Positions 34,075 through 42,956 of a stretch of DNA of 64,000 nt are shown here, one piece after another. The DNA comes from Paraburkholderia dilworthii (GTDB taxonomy: Bacteria > Pseudomonadota > Gammaproteobacteria > Burkholderiales > Burkholderiaceae), in NCBI RefSeq assembly GCF_000472525.1, contig NZ_AWZT01000039.1:1-64000 (forward strand), read 5' to 3'. Below the pieces are notes generated by a model. The model had not been told where the DNA came from and made no database searches. It saw nothing but the letters and a program-made list of their open reading frames with translations. The stretch's first letter is position 1. Each line of letters starts with the position of its first letter. The position numbers were made by a program, and so were the translations under genes.

Positions 34075-35240
34075 CCGAGCCCCACGTTCTGGAACAGAAT
34101 CGCGAATACGGCGTCCGCGAGAATCACGATCGTAATCGACGTGACCACCGAGGTCGTCGTGCCTTCGCCGAGACTTTGCGAATTCGATTTGATACGAAAC
34201 CCGAAATGACAGGCGACGATGGCGATCAGCATGCCGAACGCGACGCCCTTGCCGAGACCGATCCACAGATTCGCGACCGGCACGACGCCGGGCAACGCGC
34301 GCGCAAAGTAGCTCATGTCGATGCCGAGCACGATCTTCGCGGCGAGCGCGCCGCCCGTCAGCGCGATGATGTTGGTCCACATGACGAGCAGCGGCATCGC
34401 CACGCCGAGCGCGACGACGCGCGGCAGGATCAGCCGCAAGCCGTGCGGAATGCCCATCACGCGCATGGCGTCGAGTTCCTCGGTCACGCGCATCACGCCG
34501 ATTTGCGCGGTGATCGCCGAACCGGAGCGGCCCGCCACCAGAATCGCCGAAAGCACCGGCCCGAGTTCGCGGATCACCGAGAGTCCGAGAATGTTCACGA
34601 TGTACTGATTCGCGCCGAATAACCGCAATTGCTGGGCGGACAGATAGCTCAGCACGATGCCGATCAGAAACGCGACCAGCGCGGTGATCGGCAACGCTTT
34701 GGTGCCGGCGTTGTAGATATTCGCGGAGATTTCAGTCCACGGCGTGATGGCCGGCTTGCGCGCGATCGCCAGCAGGTCGAGCACGACGCGTCCGAGCATC
34801 GCCACGCCGCCGTACAGGTGCTCGAAAAACGAAAAGAGCGCGAGGCCGAGCCGTGTGAACGGATCGAATCTGACGACCGGCTCGGCCGTCTCGCGGACGG
34901 TGTCGAGCAACGCGATGCGCTCGAAAATATCGCGCTGGGTGTCGGTGAGCTCGGTGTCGGGCGGCATTCTGTGGCCCCAGACGCGCCACAGCGCCTGGCC
35001 GCCCACATGATCCATCCGGTCGATACGCGACAGATCCCACTGGCCGATGCCTTCGGCGCCCTCCAGCGAGCGCAATTGCGGGATCACGTGTCCGGTTGCA
35101 CGATCGCGCGCGAGCGCGAGCGCCGTCCACTGGCCCGAGAGCCGGACGATCTTGCCTTGGCTGCCGGCCGCGACTTCAAGGCCGGGCGGGGTGTCGTAGT
35201 TCAAGGATCGCTGCAATCTGGTTATCGGATTAGCGGCCAT
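34071..35240 (-). CDS. MlaE-like permease with N-terminal STAS-like extension
   Basis: 389 residues. The last 250 form the MlaE/YrbE permease with its core helices (ITALVAFLIGIVLSYLSAQQL, GPVLSAILVAGRSGSAITAQIG, MRVMGIP). The first 110-130 residues form a soluble domain reminiscent of STAS folds (GKIVRLSGQWTALALARDRA, then WDLSRIDRMDHVGGQALWRVW). Such extended permeases occur in PqiC-containing Mla-type operons. The ATG at 35240 (MAANPITRLQRSLNYDTP) is chosen; upstream codons are not protein-like. The gene is divergent from birA with a 70-base gap. Confidence 0.9.
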   Translation of the reverse strand: MAANPITRLQRSLNYDTPPGLEVAAGSQGKIVRLSGQWTALALARDRATGHVIPQLRSLEGAEGIGQWDLSRIDRMDHVGGQALWRVWGHRMPPDTELTDTQRDIFERIALLDTVRETAEPVVRFDPFTRLGLALFSFFEHLYGGVAMLGRVVLDLLAIARKPAITPWTEISANIYNAGTKALPITALVAFLIGIVLSYLSAQQLRLFGANQYIVNILGLSVIRELGPVLSAILVAGRSGSAITAQIGVMRVTEELDAMRVMGIPHGLRLILPRVVALGVAMPLLVMWTNIIALTGGALAAKIVLGIDMSYFARALPGVVPVANLWIGLGKGVAFGMLIAIVACHFGFRIKSNSQSLGEGTTTSVVTSITIVILADAVFAILFQNVGLG

Positions 35241-35297
35241 TGTATCCAGGGCGCAGCGGATCAGCCGTGCTGGCGGGCTCGCCGGGTTCGCTGTCGC

Positions 35298-35303
35298 TAC
35301 AAT
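35298..35303 (+). promoter_or_regulatory. -10-like TACAAT just before the birA start
   Basis: TACAAT ends only seven bases before the birA ATG at 35311, so transcription would begin at or near the start codon. No ribosome site is present between them. The -35 region is weak. Confidence 0.3.
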
Positions 35304-35310
35304 ATGGGAC

Positions 35311-36228
35311 ATGAACGCCTCCCGCACTCCGCCCCAAGGCCCGGCCGCTGCCGCGAACGCAGCTGACTGGCGCATCGACCGTGAACGCGCCGTCGCTCTT
35401 TTCGGCGCGCATGCGCATGACTGGCCGATCGAAATCGTCGAGGAAACCGGCTCGACCAACGCCGACCTCATGTCCCGCGTGAAGGCGCTGCCGCGTAAGG
35501 CCGGCGCGCTGCCGCGGCCGATCGTGCGGGTCGCCTACCTGCAAACCGCCGGGCGCGGCCGCCGCGGCCGTCCGTGGTATGCCGAGCCGGGTAATGCGCT
35601 GCTGTTTTCGGTGGCCTGTGTGCTGCCGCGTCCGCTGGAAGGATTGGCGGGATTGAGCCTCGCGGTGGGCGTCGCGCTCGTCGACGGATTGCGCTCGCTG
35701 CCTGTTAGCGGGCCCGGCCAGATTGCGCTGAAGTGGCCGAACGACGTATTGCTCGAAGGCGACAAGCTGGCGGGCATCCTCATCGAAACGGCGTGGAGCA
35801 CGGACGACGCGAGCGCTGTCGTGATCGGCATCGGCACCAACGTGAAGGGCGCCGACGAACTCGCCGCGAAAATCGGCGCGCTGAACGCCAACGCGTCGCC
35901 GCAGGCGCGCGGCACGCTGCCGACCGCACTGCAACGCGCGCTGCCCAACGCCAATCTCACCGATACGCTCGCGGCCGAACTCAACGCGCTCGAGCCCGCG
36001 TTGCAGCGCTTCGGCGCGGAAGGATTCGCGCCGTTCCAGGCGCGCTGGAACGCAATGCATGCCTACGCAGGTCGCGAGGTCGTGCTGCTCGAACAGGGCC
36101 AGGAAATTACGCGCGGCGTCGCTGCGGGCGTCGACGAGCGAGGCCAGTTGTTACTCGACACCGCCGCGGGCCGGGAGAGCATCGCGACCGGCGACGTGTC
36201 GCTGCGCCTCGCCGACGGTGCTGCATGA
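35311..36228 (+). CDS. birA: Biotin-[acetyl-CoA-carboxylase] ligase
   Basis: 305 residues. It activates biotin with ATP and attaches it to the carboxyl carrier protein of acetyl-CoA carboxylase. The family core is present: IVEETGSTNADLM, the biotinyl-AMP loop QTAGRGRRGRPWYAEPGNALLFS, and KWPNDVLLEGDKLAGILIE. A small C-terminal SH3-like domain ends the protein. There is no N-terminal helix-turn-helix, so this is the non-repressor type. Its stop codon overlaps the coaX ATG. Confidence 0.93.
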   Translation: MNASRTPPQGPAAAANAADWRIDRERAVALFGAHAHDWPIEIVEETGSTNADLMSRVKALPRKAGALPRPIVRVAYLQTAGRGRRGRPWYAEPGNALLFSVACVLPRPLEGLAGLSLAVGVALVDGLRSLPVSGPGQIALKWPNDVLLEGDKLAGILIETAWSTDDASAVVIGIGTNVKGADELAAKIGALNANASPQARGTLPTALQRALPNANLTDTLAAELNALEPALQRFGAEGFAPFQARWNAMHAYAGREVVLLEQGQEITRGVAAGVDERGQLLLDTAAGRESIATGDVSLRLADGAA

Positions 36229-37067
36229 CGAGCGAAGCGCCTCATCTTCTGATCGACGCCGGCAATAGCCGTGTCAAATGGGCGATGGTGAAGCCGGACG
36301 GCACGCACATCGCGGCCGGCGCGCTGGCACATGGCGGCGCCGATCAGACTCAGTGGGTCACTCATTCGGCGACTCAGTGGGCAAACTTGCCGCCGCCTCG
36401 CGGCGCATGGCTATCGAATGTCGCCGGCGATGCGGTAGCGGCGCGCATCGCCGCGATGGTCGACGCGCAATGGCCGCATCTGCCGCTCACGACGATCCGC
36501 GCGTGCGAGCGCCAATGCGGCGTGACGAACAGCTATAGGACGCCGTATGCACTCGGCAGCGACCGCTGGGCCGGCATGATCGGCGCACACGCGGCGTTTC
36601 CCGGCGAGCATCTGCTGATCGCGACCTTCGGGACCGCGACCACGCTGGAGGCATTGCGCGCGGACGGCTGCTTCGTCGGCGGACTTATCGCGCCAGGCTG
36701 GACGTTGATGATGCGCTCGCTCGGCGAGCACACGGCGCAATTGCCGACGCTGGACGCAAATGCCGCACGCGGCCTCCTGGGAAGCGCCGCAGGTACACAG
36801 GACGCGCCCCCCCGCGGCCCGTTCTTCGCAACTGACACGCCGCGCTCGTTGTCCGCCGGGTGCACGTTGGCCCAGGCCGGTCTCGTCGAGCGGACATGGC
36901 GTGACTTGCAGGACGAATGGCAGGTGCCGGTGCGCCTCGTGGTCGGCGGCGGCGCGGCGGACGAAGTGGCGAGCGCGTTGAAAGTGCCGCATACTCGCCA
37001 CGATTCACTGGTCTTGTCCGGGCTTGCGCTGATAGCCTCCGGGCGCGCTTCGGAACACCGCGTGTAA
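36225..37067 (+). CDS. coaX: Type III pantothenate kinase
   Basis: 280 residues. CoaX phosphorylates pantothenate in the first step of coenzyme A synthesis and belongs to the ASKHA fold. It has LLIDAGNSRVKWAM (phosphate-1 loop), GSDRWAGMIGAHAAF, the ATFGTATTLEAL loop and FVGGLIAPGW. The ATG at 36225 overlaps the birA stop (ATGA), the typical betaproteobacterial birA-coaX arrangement. The protein length is normal. Confidence 0.94.
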   Translation: MTSEAPHLLIDAGNSRVKWAMVKPDGTHIAAGALAHGGADQTQWVTHSATQWANLPPPRGAWLSNVAGDAVAARIAAMVDAQWPHLPLTTIRACERQCGVTNSYRTPYALGSDRWAGMIGAHAAFPGEHLLIATFGTATTLEALRADGCFVGGLIAPGWTLMMRSLGEHTAQLPTLDANAARGLLGSAAGTQDAPPRGPFFATDTPRSLSAGCTLAQAGLVERTWRDLQDEWQVPVRLVVGGGAADEVASALKVPHTRHDSLVLSGLALIASGRASEHRV

Positions 37068-37184
37068 AGCACGGCCGAATGCGATGAGCCGAAGTTCATG
37101 GTCAAACGTCATGGCGGAGGTCATGGCCGAACGCCACGGCTGAACGACATCGGCGGCTCAACTTCTCGAAGGGAAAATAAAACG

Positions 37185-37424
37185 ATGCTGCGCTGGCTGA
37201 TCGCCATACTGTTTCTAGCCAACCTTCTGGCATTCGTCGTAGTGCGCGGCGTGTTCGGCCCGACGCCCACCGCGAGCGGACGCGAACCGAATCACATGAG
37301 CCGCCAAGTGCATCCTGACTGGCTGAAGGTGCGCCCTGTCACCGCGACCGAAGCTGCCGATCAGGCTGTTGTTGGCGCGGCGGCACCGGCCGCGCCAATC
37401 GCGGCGTCAGCGTTGCCGCAATAG
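37185..37424 (+). CDS. Small membrane-anchored hypothetical protein
   Basis: 79 residues from the ATG at 37185, which has GAAGGGA upstream. One N-terminal membrane helix (LRWLIAILFLANLLAFVVVRGVF) is followed by a short Ala/Pro-rich periplasmic tail (SRQVHPDWLKVRPV). Genes after coaX in related bacteria often encode a longer SPOR-type protein with a similar beginning, as I recall; here the frame ends before any SPOR domain. Whether this is a short form or a shortened gene is unclear. Confidence 0.6.
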   Translation: MLRWLIAILFLANLLAFVVVRGVFGPTPTASGREPNHMSRQVHPDWLKVRPVTATEAADQAVVGAAAPAAPIAASALPQ

Positions 37425-37600
37425 AGCGGAAATCGAAGCAGACGATAGATGCGGCGCATTGCAGCGGCGCATGCGAATGGCGCAATGAAGGCGGCACATG
37501 AGAGCCGTGGACGCAGGCACAGCATCGAAACGATGCATCCAGGTATCGAACTGCGCGGATCAAGCCAGGCTGACGCAGCGCCGCGCTGGTGCGCTCACAG

Positions 37601-38083
37601 TTAGCCCTGCGTACGAACTTTTTTGAGCAGCGCCGTCGTCGAGCGGTCATGCTCGAACGGAATCGCCAACGCCTTGCCGCCCCAGCCTCGCACGATGGCC
37701 GACTCCGGCAACGCATCCATGTCATAGTCGCCACCCTTGACGAGCACGTCCGGACGCAGCGCCGAAATCAGTTCGACCGGCGTCTTTTCGCCAAAGCAAA
37801 CCACGTAATCGACGCTCTCCAGCGCCGCGAGCAAAGCCATCCGGTCGGCTTCGTTGTTGATCGGACGGTCATCGCCCTTGCCGAGCATGCGCACCGACGC
37901 GTCGCTGTTCACGCCGACGATGAGGCAAGCGCCCTGCGCTTTCGCGTCCGCGAGATACGTCACATGCCCGCGATGCAGGATGTCGAACACGCCGTTCGTA
38001 AACACGACCGGCGCCTTCAGCGAAGGGCGCAGCGCAACGAGTACGTCGCGCGTAAGAATCTTGCGTTCGAAAATAGCAGCCAT
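37601..38083 (-). CDS. rfaE2: D-glycero-beta-D-manno-heptose 1-phosphate adenylyltransferase
   Basis: 160 residues. The enzyme makes ADP-heptose for the inner core of lipopolysaccharide. It is the stand-alone second half of HldE (RfaE domain II). The nucleotidyltransferase signature is FTNGVFDILHRGHVTYL (the HxGH motif at 37-40), with VGVNSDASVRMLGKGDDRPIN and the C-terminal RSTTALLKKVR, the family's STS-like element. No kinase domain gene is adjacent. It is alone on the minus strand, with terminators or gaps at both sides. Confidence 0.93.
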   Translation of the reverse strand: MAAIFERKILTRDVLVALRPSLKAPVVFTNGVFDILHRGHVTYLADAKAQGACLIVGVNSDASVRMLGKGDDRPINNEADRMALLAALESVDYVVCFGEKTPVELISALRPDVLVKGGDYDMDALPESAIVRGWGGKALAIPFEHDRSTTALLKKVRTQG

Positions 38084-38210
38084 GAAGGACGTAGAAGAGA
38101 GAAAAATTGCCGTCGCGATACAGCGCGAGCAATGCGAGCAAAACGCTCAAACGAGACGATGAAGCTGAAGCAGACGATCAAGTACAAAGATCAACCGCAA
38201 AGATCAAGCA

Positions 38211-38256
38211 AAACGGTCCGGCAGACTTGCGCCTGCCGGACCGTTCTCAAGCGCCG
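38211..38256. terminator. Strong hairpin terminator downstream of the ferritin-like gene
   Basis: AACGGTCCGGCAG and CTGCCGGACCGTT pair over 13 bases around an eight-base loop. On the minus strand the stem is followed by TTTTG, so it would end transcription of the ferritin-like gene. Confidence 0.75.
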
Positions 38257-38324
38257 AATCGGACCACGGCGCGAGCTTTGCGTCATGCCCTGAGCCGCGA
38301 ATCGCAATTCGCGAGGCTCAATCG

Positions 38325-39197
38325 TCAAGCCGGCTGTTCGGCCGACTTCTGATCGGCTTGCAGCCGCGCCACCACTTCCTTGCGATAGCGGTTCAGTTCC
38401 TGTGCGGTGTTGAACGTGCGCTCGAACAGCAGCGACAGGTTGTGCAGAATGCGCTCGACCACCTTCTTTTCCCAACCGTCGTCGAAACGGATCTGCTCGT
38501 CGAGCCAGCGCTCGAGCCATTCCGGATCAGGCAAACGCGACTGGATCGTGTCGCGCGGGAACAGCGCCTGATTCACGTGCAGGTTCGTGGGATGCAACGG
38601 CTTTTCGGTGCGGCGCGCTGACGCCATCAGCACGCCGATCTTTGCAAAAGCGGCGCGCGCGATGTCGCCGGTTTGCACCATCGCTTTCTTCATGTAGCGC
38701 AGATACGCGCCGCCATGCCGCGCTTCGTCGCGCGAAATGGTTTCGTAGATGTGCTTGATGACCGGCTCGGTGTGCCATTCGGCAGCACGGCGATACCAGT
38801 GATTCAGGCGGATTTCGCCGCAGAAGTGCAGCATCAGCGTTTCGAGCGGCGGCGCCGGATCGAATTCGAAGCGCACAGCGTGCAGCTCTTCCTCAGTGGG
38901 GCACATTTCCGGCTTGAAGCGGCGCAGGTATTCCATCAGCACCAGCGAATGCTTCTGCTCTTCAAAGAACCACACGCTCATGAACGCGGAAAAATCGCTG
39001 TCGTGATGATTGTCACGCAGAAACATTTCCGTGGCGGGCAACGCCGACCATTCGGTGATCGCGTTCATCTTGATCGTCGCGGCTTGCTCGTCGGTCAATA
39101 GCGATGCATCGAACTTGTCCCAGGGAATGTCCTTCTCCATATCCCATCGAACGGATTCGAGCGATTTATAAAGTTCCGGATAAAGCATGGTGTTCAT
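38325..39197 (-). CDS. Ferritin-like diiron protein (acyl-ACP desaturase/R2-like fold)
   Basis: 290 residues, predicted all-helical. The metal ligands of a ferritin-like diiron site are visible: a first Glu in ITEWSALPATEMF, EEQKH in VWFFEEQKHSLVLMEYL, a third Glu in CGEIRLNHWYRRA, and DEARH in ISRDEARHGGAYLRY. The E...EExxH...E...DEARH order matches acyl-ACP desaturases and related diiron oxidases rather than storage ferritins, but substrate and product are unknown. The ATG at 39197 (MNTMLYPELY) is chosen over one seven codons earlier. It stands alone. Confidence 0.82.
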   Translation of the reverse strand: MNTMLYPELYKSLESVRWDMEKDIPWDKFDASLLTDEQAATIKMNAITEWSALPATEMFLRDNHHDSDFSAFMSVWFFEEQKHSLVLMEYLRRFKPEMCPTEEELHAVRFEFDPAPPLETLMLHFCGEIRLNHWYRRAAEWHTEPVIKHIYETISRDEARHGGAYLRYMKKAMVQTGDIARAAFAKIGVLMASARRTEKPLHPTNLHVNQALFPRDTIQSRLPDPEWLERWLDEQIRFDDGWEKKVVERILHNLSLLFERTFNTAQELNRYRKEVVARLQADQKSAEQPA

Positions 39198-39788
39198 AGT
39201 CCCACCCCTGTTCTGCACATACTGTGTGTGTCTGTCATTACTACGTGTAGCACTCTTCCTGACGACGAACGAAGCGCGCGGGGTCTGCCCGAGTGCCGCG
39301 CCGTTCGCCGGCCAAGCCTTAAATTTTACGCGGTAACCGGGCGCCTGGATGCACGGGCAGCGAAGAAGCCCGGGCGCTTGCGCGAAGAGCGGCTAACGCA
39401 AAGTTGCACGCTCAAAGTTACGCGCTGCACGGCCAACCGTGGGTGAGGGATACCCTATGCCTGAGGTCGAGCCAGTTTGCGATGAAAACCGCACCGTCCA
39501 GCCCTGCGCCGGTGGTGCCGGCGGTGAATGGAGCAAGGGCGGCTGGATTGGTTGTTTTCAGCGCACGCCCAAAAGCCAAACAAAGTCCTTCCAATGATAG
39601 CACGCTGACTTCCTCAAACCCGCGCGATGACGGACGCAATTGCAGTGCCTGACTGACCTGTCTCAACGCATCGCGCGATCGGCGGAGTGTGGCTCGCGAC
39701 GGGGTCAAAACGGTGACAGTCGGCGATTTTCTATTGTTGTCTGCCGCCGACAGTCGACTCGCCGCGCCGCTCGCTACTCACTGTCGCG
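39198..39788. other. 591-base gap without a supported gene
   Basis: Short frames on both strands (for example 39404-39652 plus, 39418-39708 minus) overlap one another and resemble nothing. I saw no tRNA cloverleaf, repeat array or clear terminator. It holds the promoter region of the ferritin-like gene at its left and the 3' end of the PhaM gene at its right. Confidence 0.4.
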
Positions 39789-40646
39789 TCATAGAGATTT
39801 TTTCGGCGGCTTCGAACCGCCGCTGGCCGTGCTCGTCGCCGGGTGCCTGGTCGTTGAGGGCGCACGCTTCGCCGCCGGGCGCTTCGCGGCAGTCCGGGCA
39901 GATCCAGCCGGTTCAGCCGACTTTGCAAATCCTGCAGCAGCTTCGTCAGCGGGCGATGGCCGCGGCACATCGGTCGCTCCGCCAACTGCCTCGCTCGCCT
40001 CGTCCGCAGGATCCTGCGTAGCGTCCGCTTGCGCGCCGCCGCTCGCATCCGCGCCCGCCGCGCCCGCCGTCGGCTGGGTCATCGCGAATTGGGCGATCTG
40101 GTTGAACTGCGATTGCAGCAGGTTCCACCATGCCGAAGCATCGAATGGCGGTGTCGCGGGCGCAGCTTCCTCGTCGCTCGATGAGTCGGCGGCAGTCGGG
40201 CTTTCGGTCGAAGCCGCCGGCTCCGGATGCGGCCAGCCGCTCGTCGGCGACGGGCTCGGCGCGGGCGCGGGCGACTCGGCCGCCGGCTGCCCCATCGACT
40301 GTTGCGCGAACGCGCCGAATGCGCGCAGCGTCGCGAGCGTCGCGCGCTGCACCTCGAGCGCCTGAATCGCGGACTGCAGCATGCTCAGGTTCAGCTTGAG
40401 CCATTGCTCGACTGCGCGCATGTCGGTGATGCGCTTGTCGAGCTCCTCGACGTTGGTGAGCGGCGCCATCATGTCGGACATCATCGATAGCGACGGTCCG
40501 AGGCCCGCGCCCGGCTGTGCGCCCCCCGGAAACGCAGAGCCGAACGGCGACAGGCGCATCATGCCCCACATGCGCTCGAGCATTTCGGCAGGCGGAAAAC
40601 CAGGGAAGCCGGGAAACGGCGGTGTTGAGCCAGGTGTGTCGGTCAT
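39789..40646 (-). CDS. phaM: PhaM-like polyhydroxyalkanoate granule regulatory protein
   Basis: 285 residues. PhaM binds PHB granules, activates PHB synthase and tethers granules to the nucleoid. The N-terminal 110 residues carry the PhaM pattern (PFPGFPGFPPAEMLERMWGM, then LTNVEELDKRITDMRAVEQW and LKLNLSMLQSAIQALEVQRATL). A Pro/Ala/Ser-rich linker follows, then a second helical piece (WWNLLQSQFNQIAQFAM). The tail is rich in Lys, Ala and Pro (TAAKRPAAKRAP), like the histone-H1-like DNA-binding tail of PhaM. Confidence 0.85.
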   Translation of the reverse strand: MTDTPGSTPPFPGFPGFPPAEMLERMWGMMRLSPFGSAFPGGAQPGAGLGPSLSMMSDMMAPLTNVEELDKRITDMRAVEQWLKLNLSMLQSAIQALEVQRATLATLRAFGAFAQQSMGQPAAESPAPAPSPSPTSGWPHPEPAASTESPTAADSSSDEEAAPATPPFDASAWWNLLQSQFNQIAQFAMTQPTAGAAGADASGGAQADATQDPADEASEAVGGATDVPRPSPADEAAAGFAKSAEPAGSARTAAKRPAAKRAPSTTRHPATSTASGGSKPPKKSL

Positions 40647-40765
40647 GCTTGTCGCCTCGCTGCATTAACGAAAAAAGCGCGGAAGGAAAACGCGAAAGAA
40701 AGAGCGCATGGAGCGCACCTGAATCCGATCATACCGCGCGGTGCGCCGACATCGCGCCGCATCCG

Positions 40766-41617
40766 TTACGGTGCGCGCCAAGGGTCCGCGCCGCCGAAAT
40801 CAGGCGCACGCCGCTCGCGCAGCGAATTCACGCCTTCGCGCACGTCCGGCCCGGCGAATCCCATGAATTCCAACGCAAGCGACGTATCGAAAGCGGGCCC
40901 TGCCGAGCGCAGCCAGTTGTTCAACGCATACTTGGTCCAGCGGATCGCGGTTTGCGAACCGTGAGCCAGCTTTTGCGCGATTTCGAATGCCTTGGGCAAC
41001 AAATCGTTTTCGTCGACCGCGAGCGACACGAGCCCGATGCGCTCCGCCTCCGCGCCGCTCACCGGCTCGCACAGCATGAGGTAATACTTGGCCTTCGCCA
41101 TTCCGCACAGTAGCGGCCAGACAATTGCCGCGTGATCGCCGGCGGCCACGCCGAGCCGCGTATGACCGTCGATGATGCGCGCCGTCTTCGACGCAATCGA
41201 GATATCCGCCAGCAGACCAGCGACGAGACCCGCGCCGACGGCCGGCCCATGCATCGCCGAGACAATCGGCTTGCTGCAATTGATCACGTTGTAGACGAGG
41301 TCGCGCGCCTCGCGCCACACGCGCGCGCGAACGTCGAAGTCCGTTGCCATGTCCTCGACAAGTTGCAGATCCCCGCCCGCCGAAAAGCCCTTGCCCTCGC
41401 CGCGAATGATCGCGACGCGCGTATCCGGATCGCGGTCGATGTCGCGCCAGATTTCCGCGAGTTCGTAATGCATGCGCGCGTCAGCGGTGGCCAGCCCGCT
41501 TCTGTTCGCACCTTCGCCGCTCATCACCACCTCGAGCACGCCGTGCGGACGGCGATGCAACTTGAGCGACTGGTAATGCGCGTAAAACGCATCGTTGCTG
41601 TGAGGTTGCTGAGACAT
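40766..41617 (-). CDS. Crotonase/enoyl-CoA hydratase family protein, atypical active site
   Basis: 283 residues of the crotonase fold. The oxyanion-hole segments are present (EGKGFSAGGDLQL and MHGPAVGAGLVAGLLADISI). Classical hydratases have one Glu in the GGGxE segment and a second in a PEI segment. Here the first is replaced by a hydrophobic residue, and the second region reads LGVAAGDHAAIVWPLL, with Asp instead. Related GD-type members act as dehalogenases, hydrolases or poorly characterised hydratases, so the reaction is uncertain. There is no ribosome site before the ATG at 41617. A periplasmic binding-protein gene lies 37 bases upstream on the same strand. Confidence 0.8.
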   Translation of the reverse strand: MSQQPHSNDAFYAHYQSLKLHRRPHGVLEVVMSGEGANRSGLATADARMHYELAEIWRDIDRDPDTRVAIIRGEGKGFSAGGDLQLVEDMATDFDVRARVWREARDLVYNVINCSKPIVSAMHGPAVGAGLVAGLLADISIASKTARIIDGHTRLGVAAGDHAAIVWPLLCGMAKAKYYLMLCEPVSGAEAERIGLVSLAVDENDLLPKAFEIAQKLAHGSQTAIRWTKYALNNWLRSAGPAFDTSLALEFMGFAGPDVREGVNSLRERRAPDFGGADPWRAP

Positions 41618-41654
41618 GGTGAGAGGTCCGTGTGTCCGTAAATCCGTGCGCCGT

Positions 41655-42956
41655 TCAACGCGGCTGATAAACCCACTTGCCGTTCTTGATTTCGACCATC
41701 ACGCGCGCGCGCTGGTCGAGCCCGAGATGGTCCGCGGCGCTCATGTTGACGACGCCGTTGGTATCTGCGAGACCGCGCGTGGCTTCGAGCGCGTCGCGCA
41801 ACGCACGGCGGAACTCCGGCGTGCCCGGCGCGGCCGTTTTCAACGCGATCGGCACGGCATGGTTGAGGAGCATGCCCGCGTCCCACGTGTATGAGCCGAA
41901 TGCCGACACGCTGTTCGGTCCGCGCAGCGCTTCGAAGCGCGCGATGTAATCGAGCGCGAGGCGCTTCGCCGGATGATCCGCGGGCAATTGCGCCGCGACG
42001 AGCACGGGACTTGCCGGCAGAAACGTGCCGTTGCAATCGGCGCCGCACACGCGCAGGAAGTCGTTGTTGCCCACGCCGTGATTGTGATAGATCAGCCCTT
42101 TATAGCCGCGTTCCCTGAGCGTCTTCGGCGGTAGTGCGGCGGGCGTGCCGGCCGCGCCGACTACTACCGCATCGGGATGCGTCGCGAGGATCTTCAGCAC
42201 CTGACCGGTCACGCTCGGATCAGTGCGATTGAAGCGCTCGCTCGCCACCATCTGCATGTGATGCAGTTGCGCGAACTTCGCGACTTCGGCGTAAAAGGTC
42301 TCGCCGAGCGCATCCGCCTGGCCGATGAACGCGACTGTTTTCACGCCGCGCGTGCTTGCGTGCTCGGCAATCGCCGAGGCCATCATCGCGTCGGTTTGCG
42401 GAGTCTTGAATACCCAATGGCGCTTGGCATCCACGGGCTCGATGATTTTCGCCGACGACGCGAGCGAGATCATCGGCGTGGTTCCGTCGGCGACCACGTC
42501 GATCATCGCGAGCGAATTCGGGGTGATGGATGAGCCAATGATCGCGTCGACGTGATTTTCGGAGATCAGCTTCTTGGTGTCCTGCACGGCCTGGGTCGTG
42601 TCCGATGCGTCGTCGAGCACGATGTATTCGACGCTCTGACCGCCGATCTGCTTCGGCAGCAACGTCGCCGTATCGCGCGCGGGGATGCCGAGCGACGCGG
42701 CGGGCCCCGTCAGCGAGAGCACCAGCCCGATCTTCACCTGAGCCAACGCAATCGAGGGTGACAGGCATGCAAGCGCCGCGCACAGCGCAGCGATGCGAGC
42801 CGCGGAGCGGGCGAGCCATTTCCCGTCGACTCGCCCTAGTCGCTCTCGCCGCTTGGCCCGCTTCAGTTGCCGCATCAGCACGCCCCACGTGCCTGCATGC
42901 AGAGCACGCGCGCAAGCGCTCGCCAATCCCGCGTCAAACGATCCAGCTCGCCGCAT
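41655..42956 (-). CDS. Branched-chain amino-acid-type ABC substrate-binding protein
   Basis: 433 residues of the LivJ-like Peripla_BP_6 family. The mature part starts with AQVKIGLVLSLTGPAASLGIP and has LDDASDTTQAVQDTKKLI and IGSSITPNSLAMIDV, all family marks. The signal peptide core (AARIAALCAALACLSPSIALA) lies about 50-70 residues from the start. A shorter start exists at 42875, but AGGAG stands seven bases before the ATG at 42956, so the long form is preferred. No permease or ATPase genes are adjacent, so it is an orphan receptor here. Confidence 0.85.
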   Translation of the reverse strand: MRRAGSFDAGLASACARALHAGTWGVLMRQLKRAKRRERLGRVDGKWLARSAARIAALCAALACLSPSIALAQVKIGLVLSLTGPAASLGIPARDTATLLPKQIGGQSVEYIVLDDASDTTQAVQDTKKLISENHVDAIIGSSITPNSLAMIDVVADGTTPMISLASSAKIIEPVDAKRHWVFKTPQTDAMMASAIAEHASTRGVKTVAFIGQADALGETFYAEVAKFAQLHHMQMVASERFNRTDPSVTGQVLKILATHPDAVVVGAAGTPAALPPKTLRERGYKGLIYHNHGVGNNDFLRVCGADCNGTFLPASPVLVAAQLPADHPAKRLALDYIARFEALRGPNSVSAFGSYTWDAGMLLNHAVPIALKTAAPGTPEFRRALRDALEATRGLADTNGVVNMSAADHLGLDQRARVMVEIKNGKWVYQPR

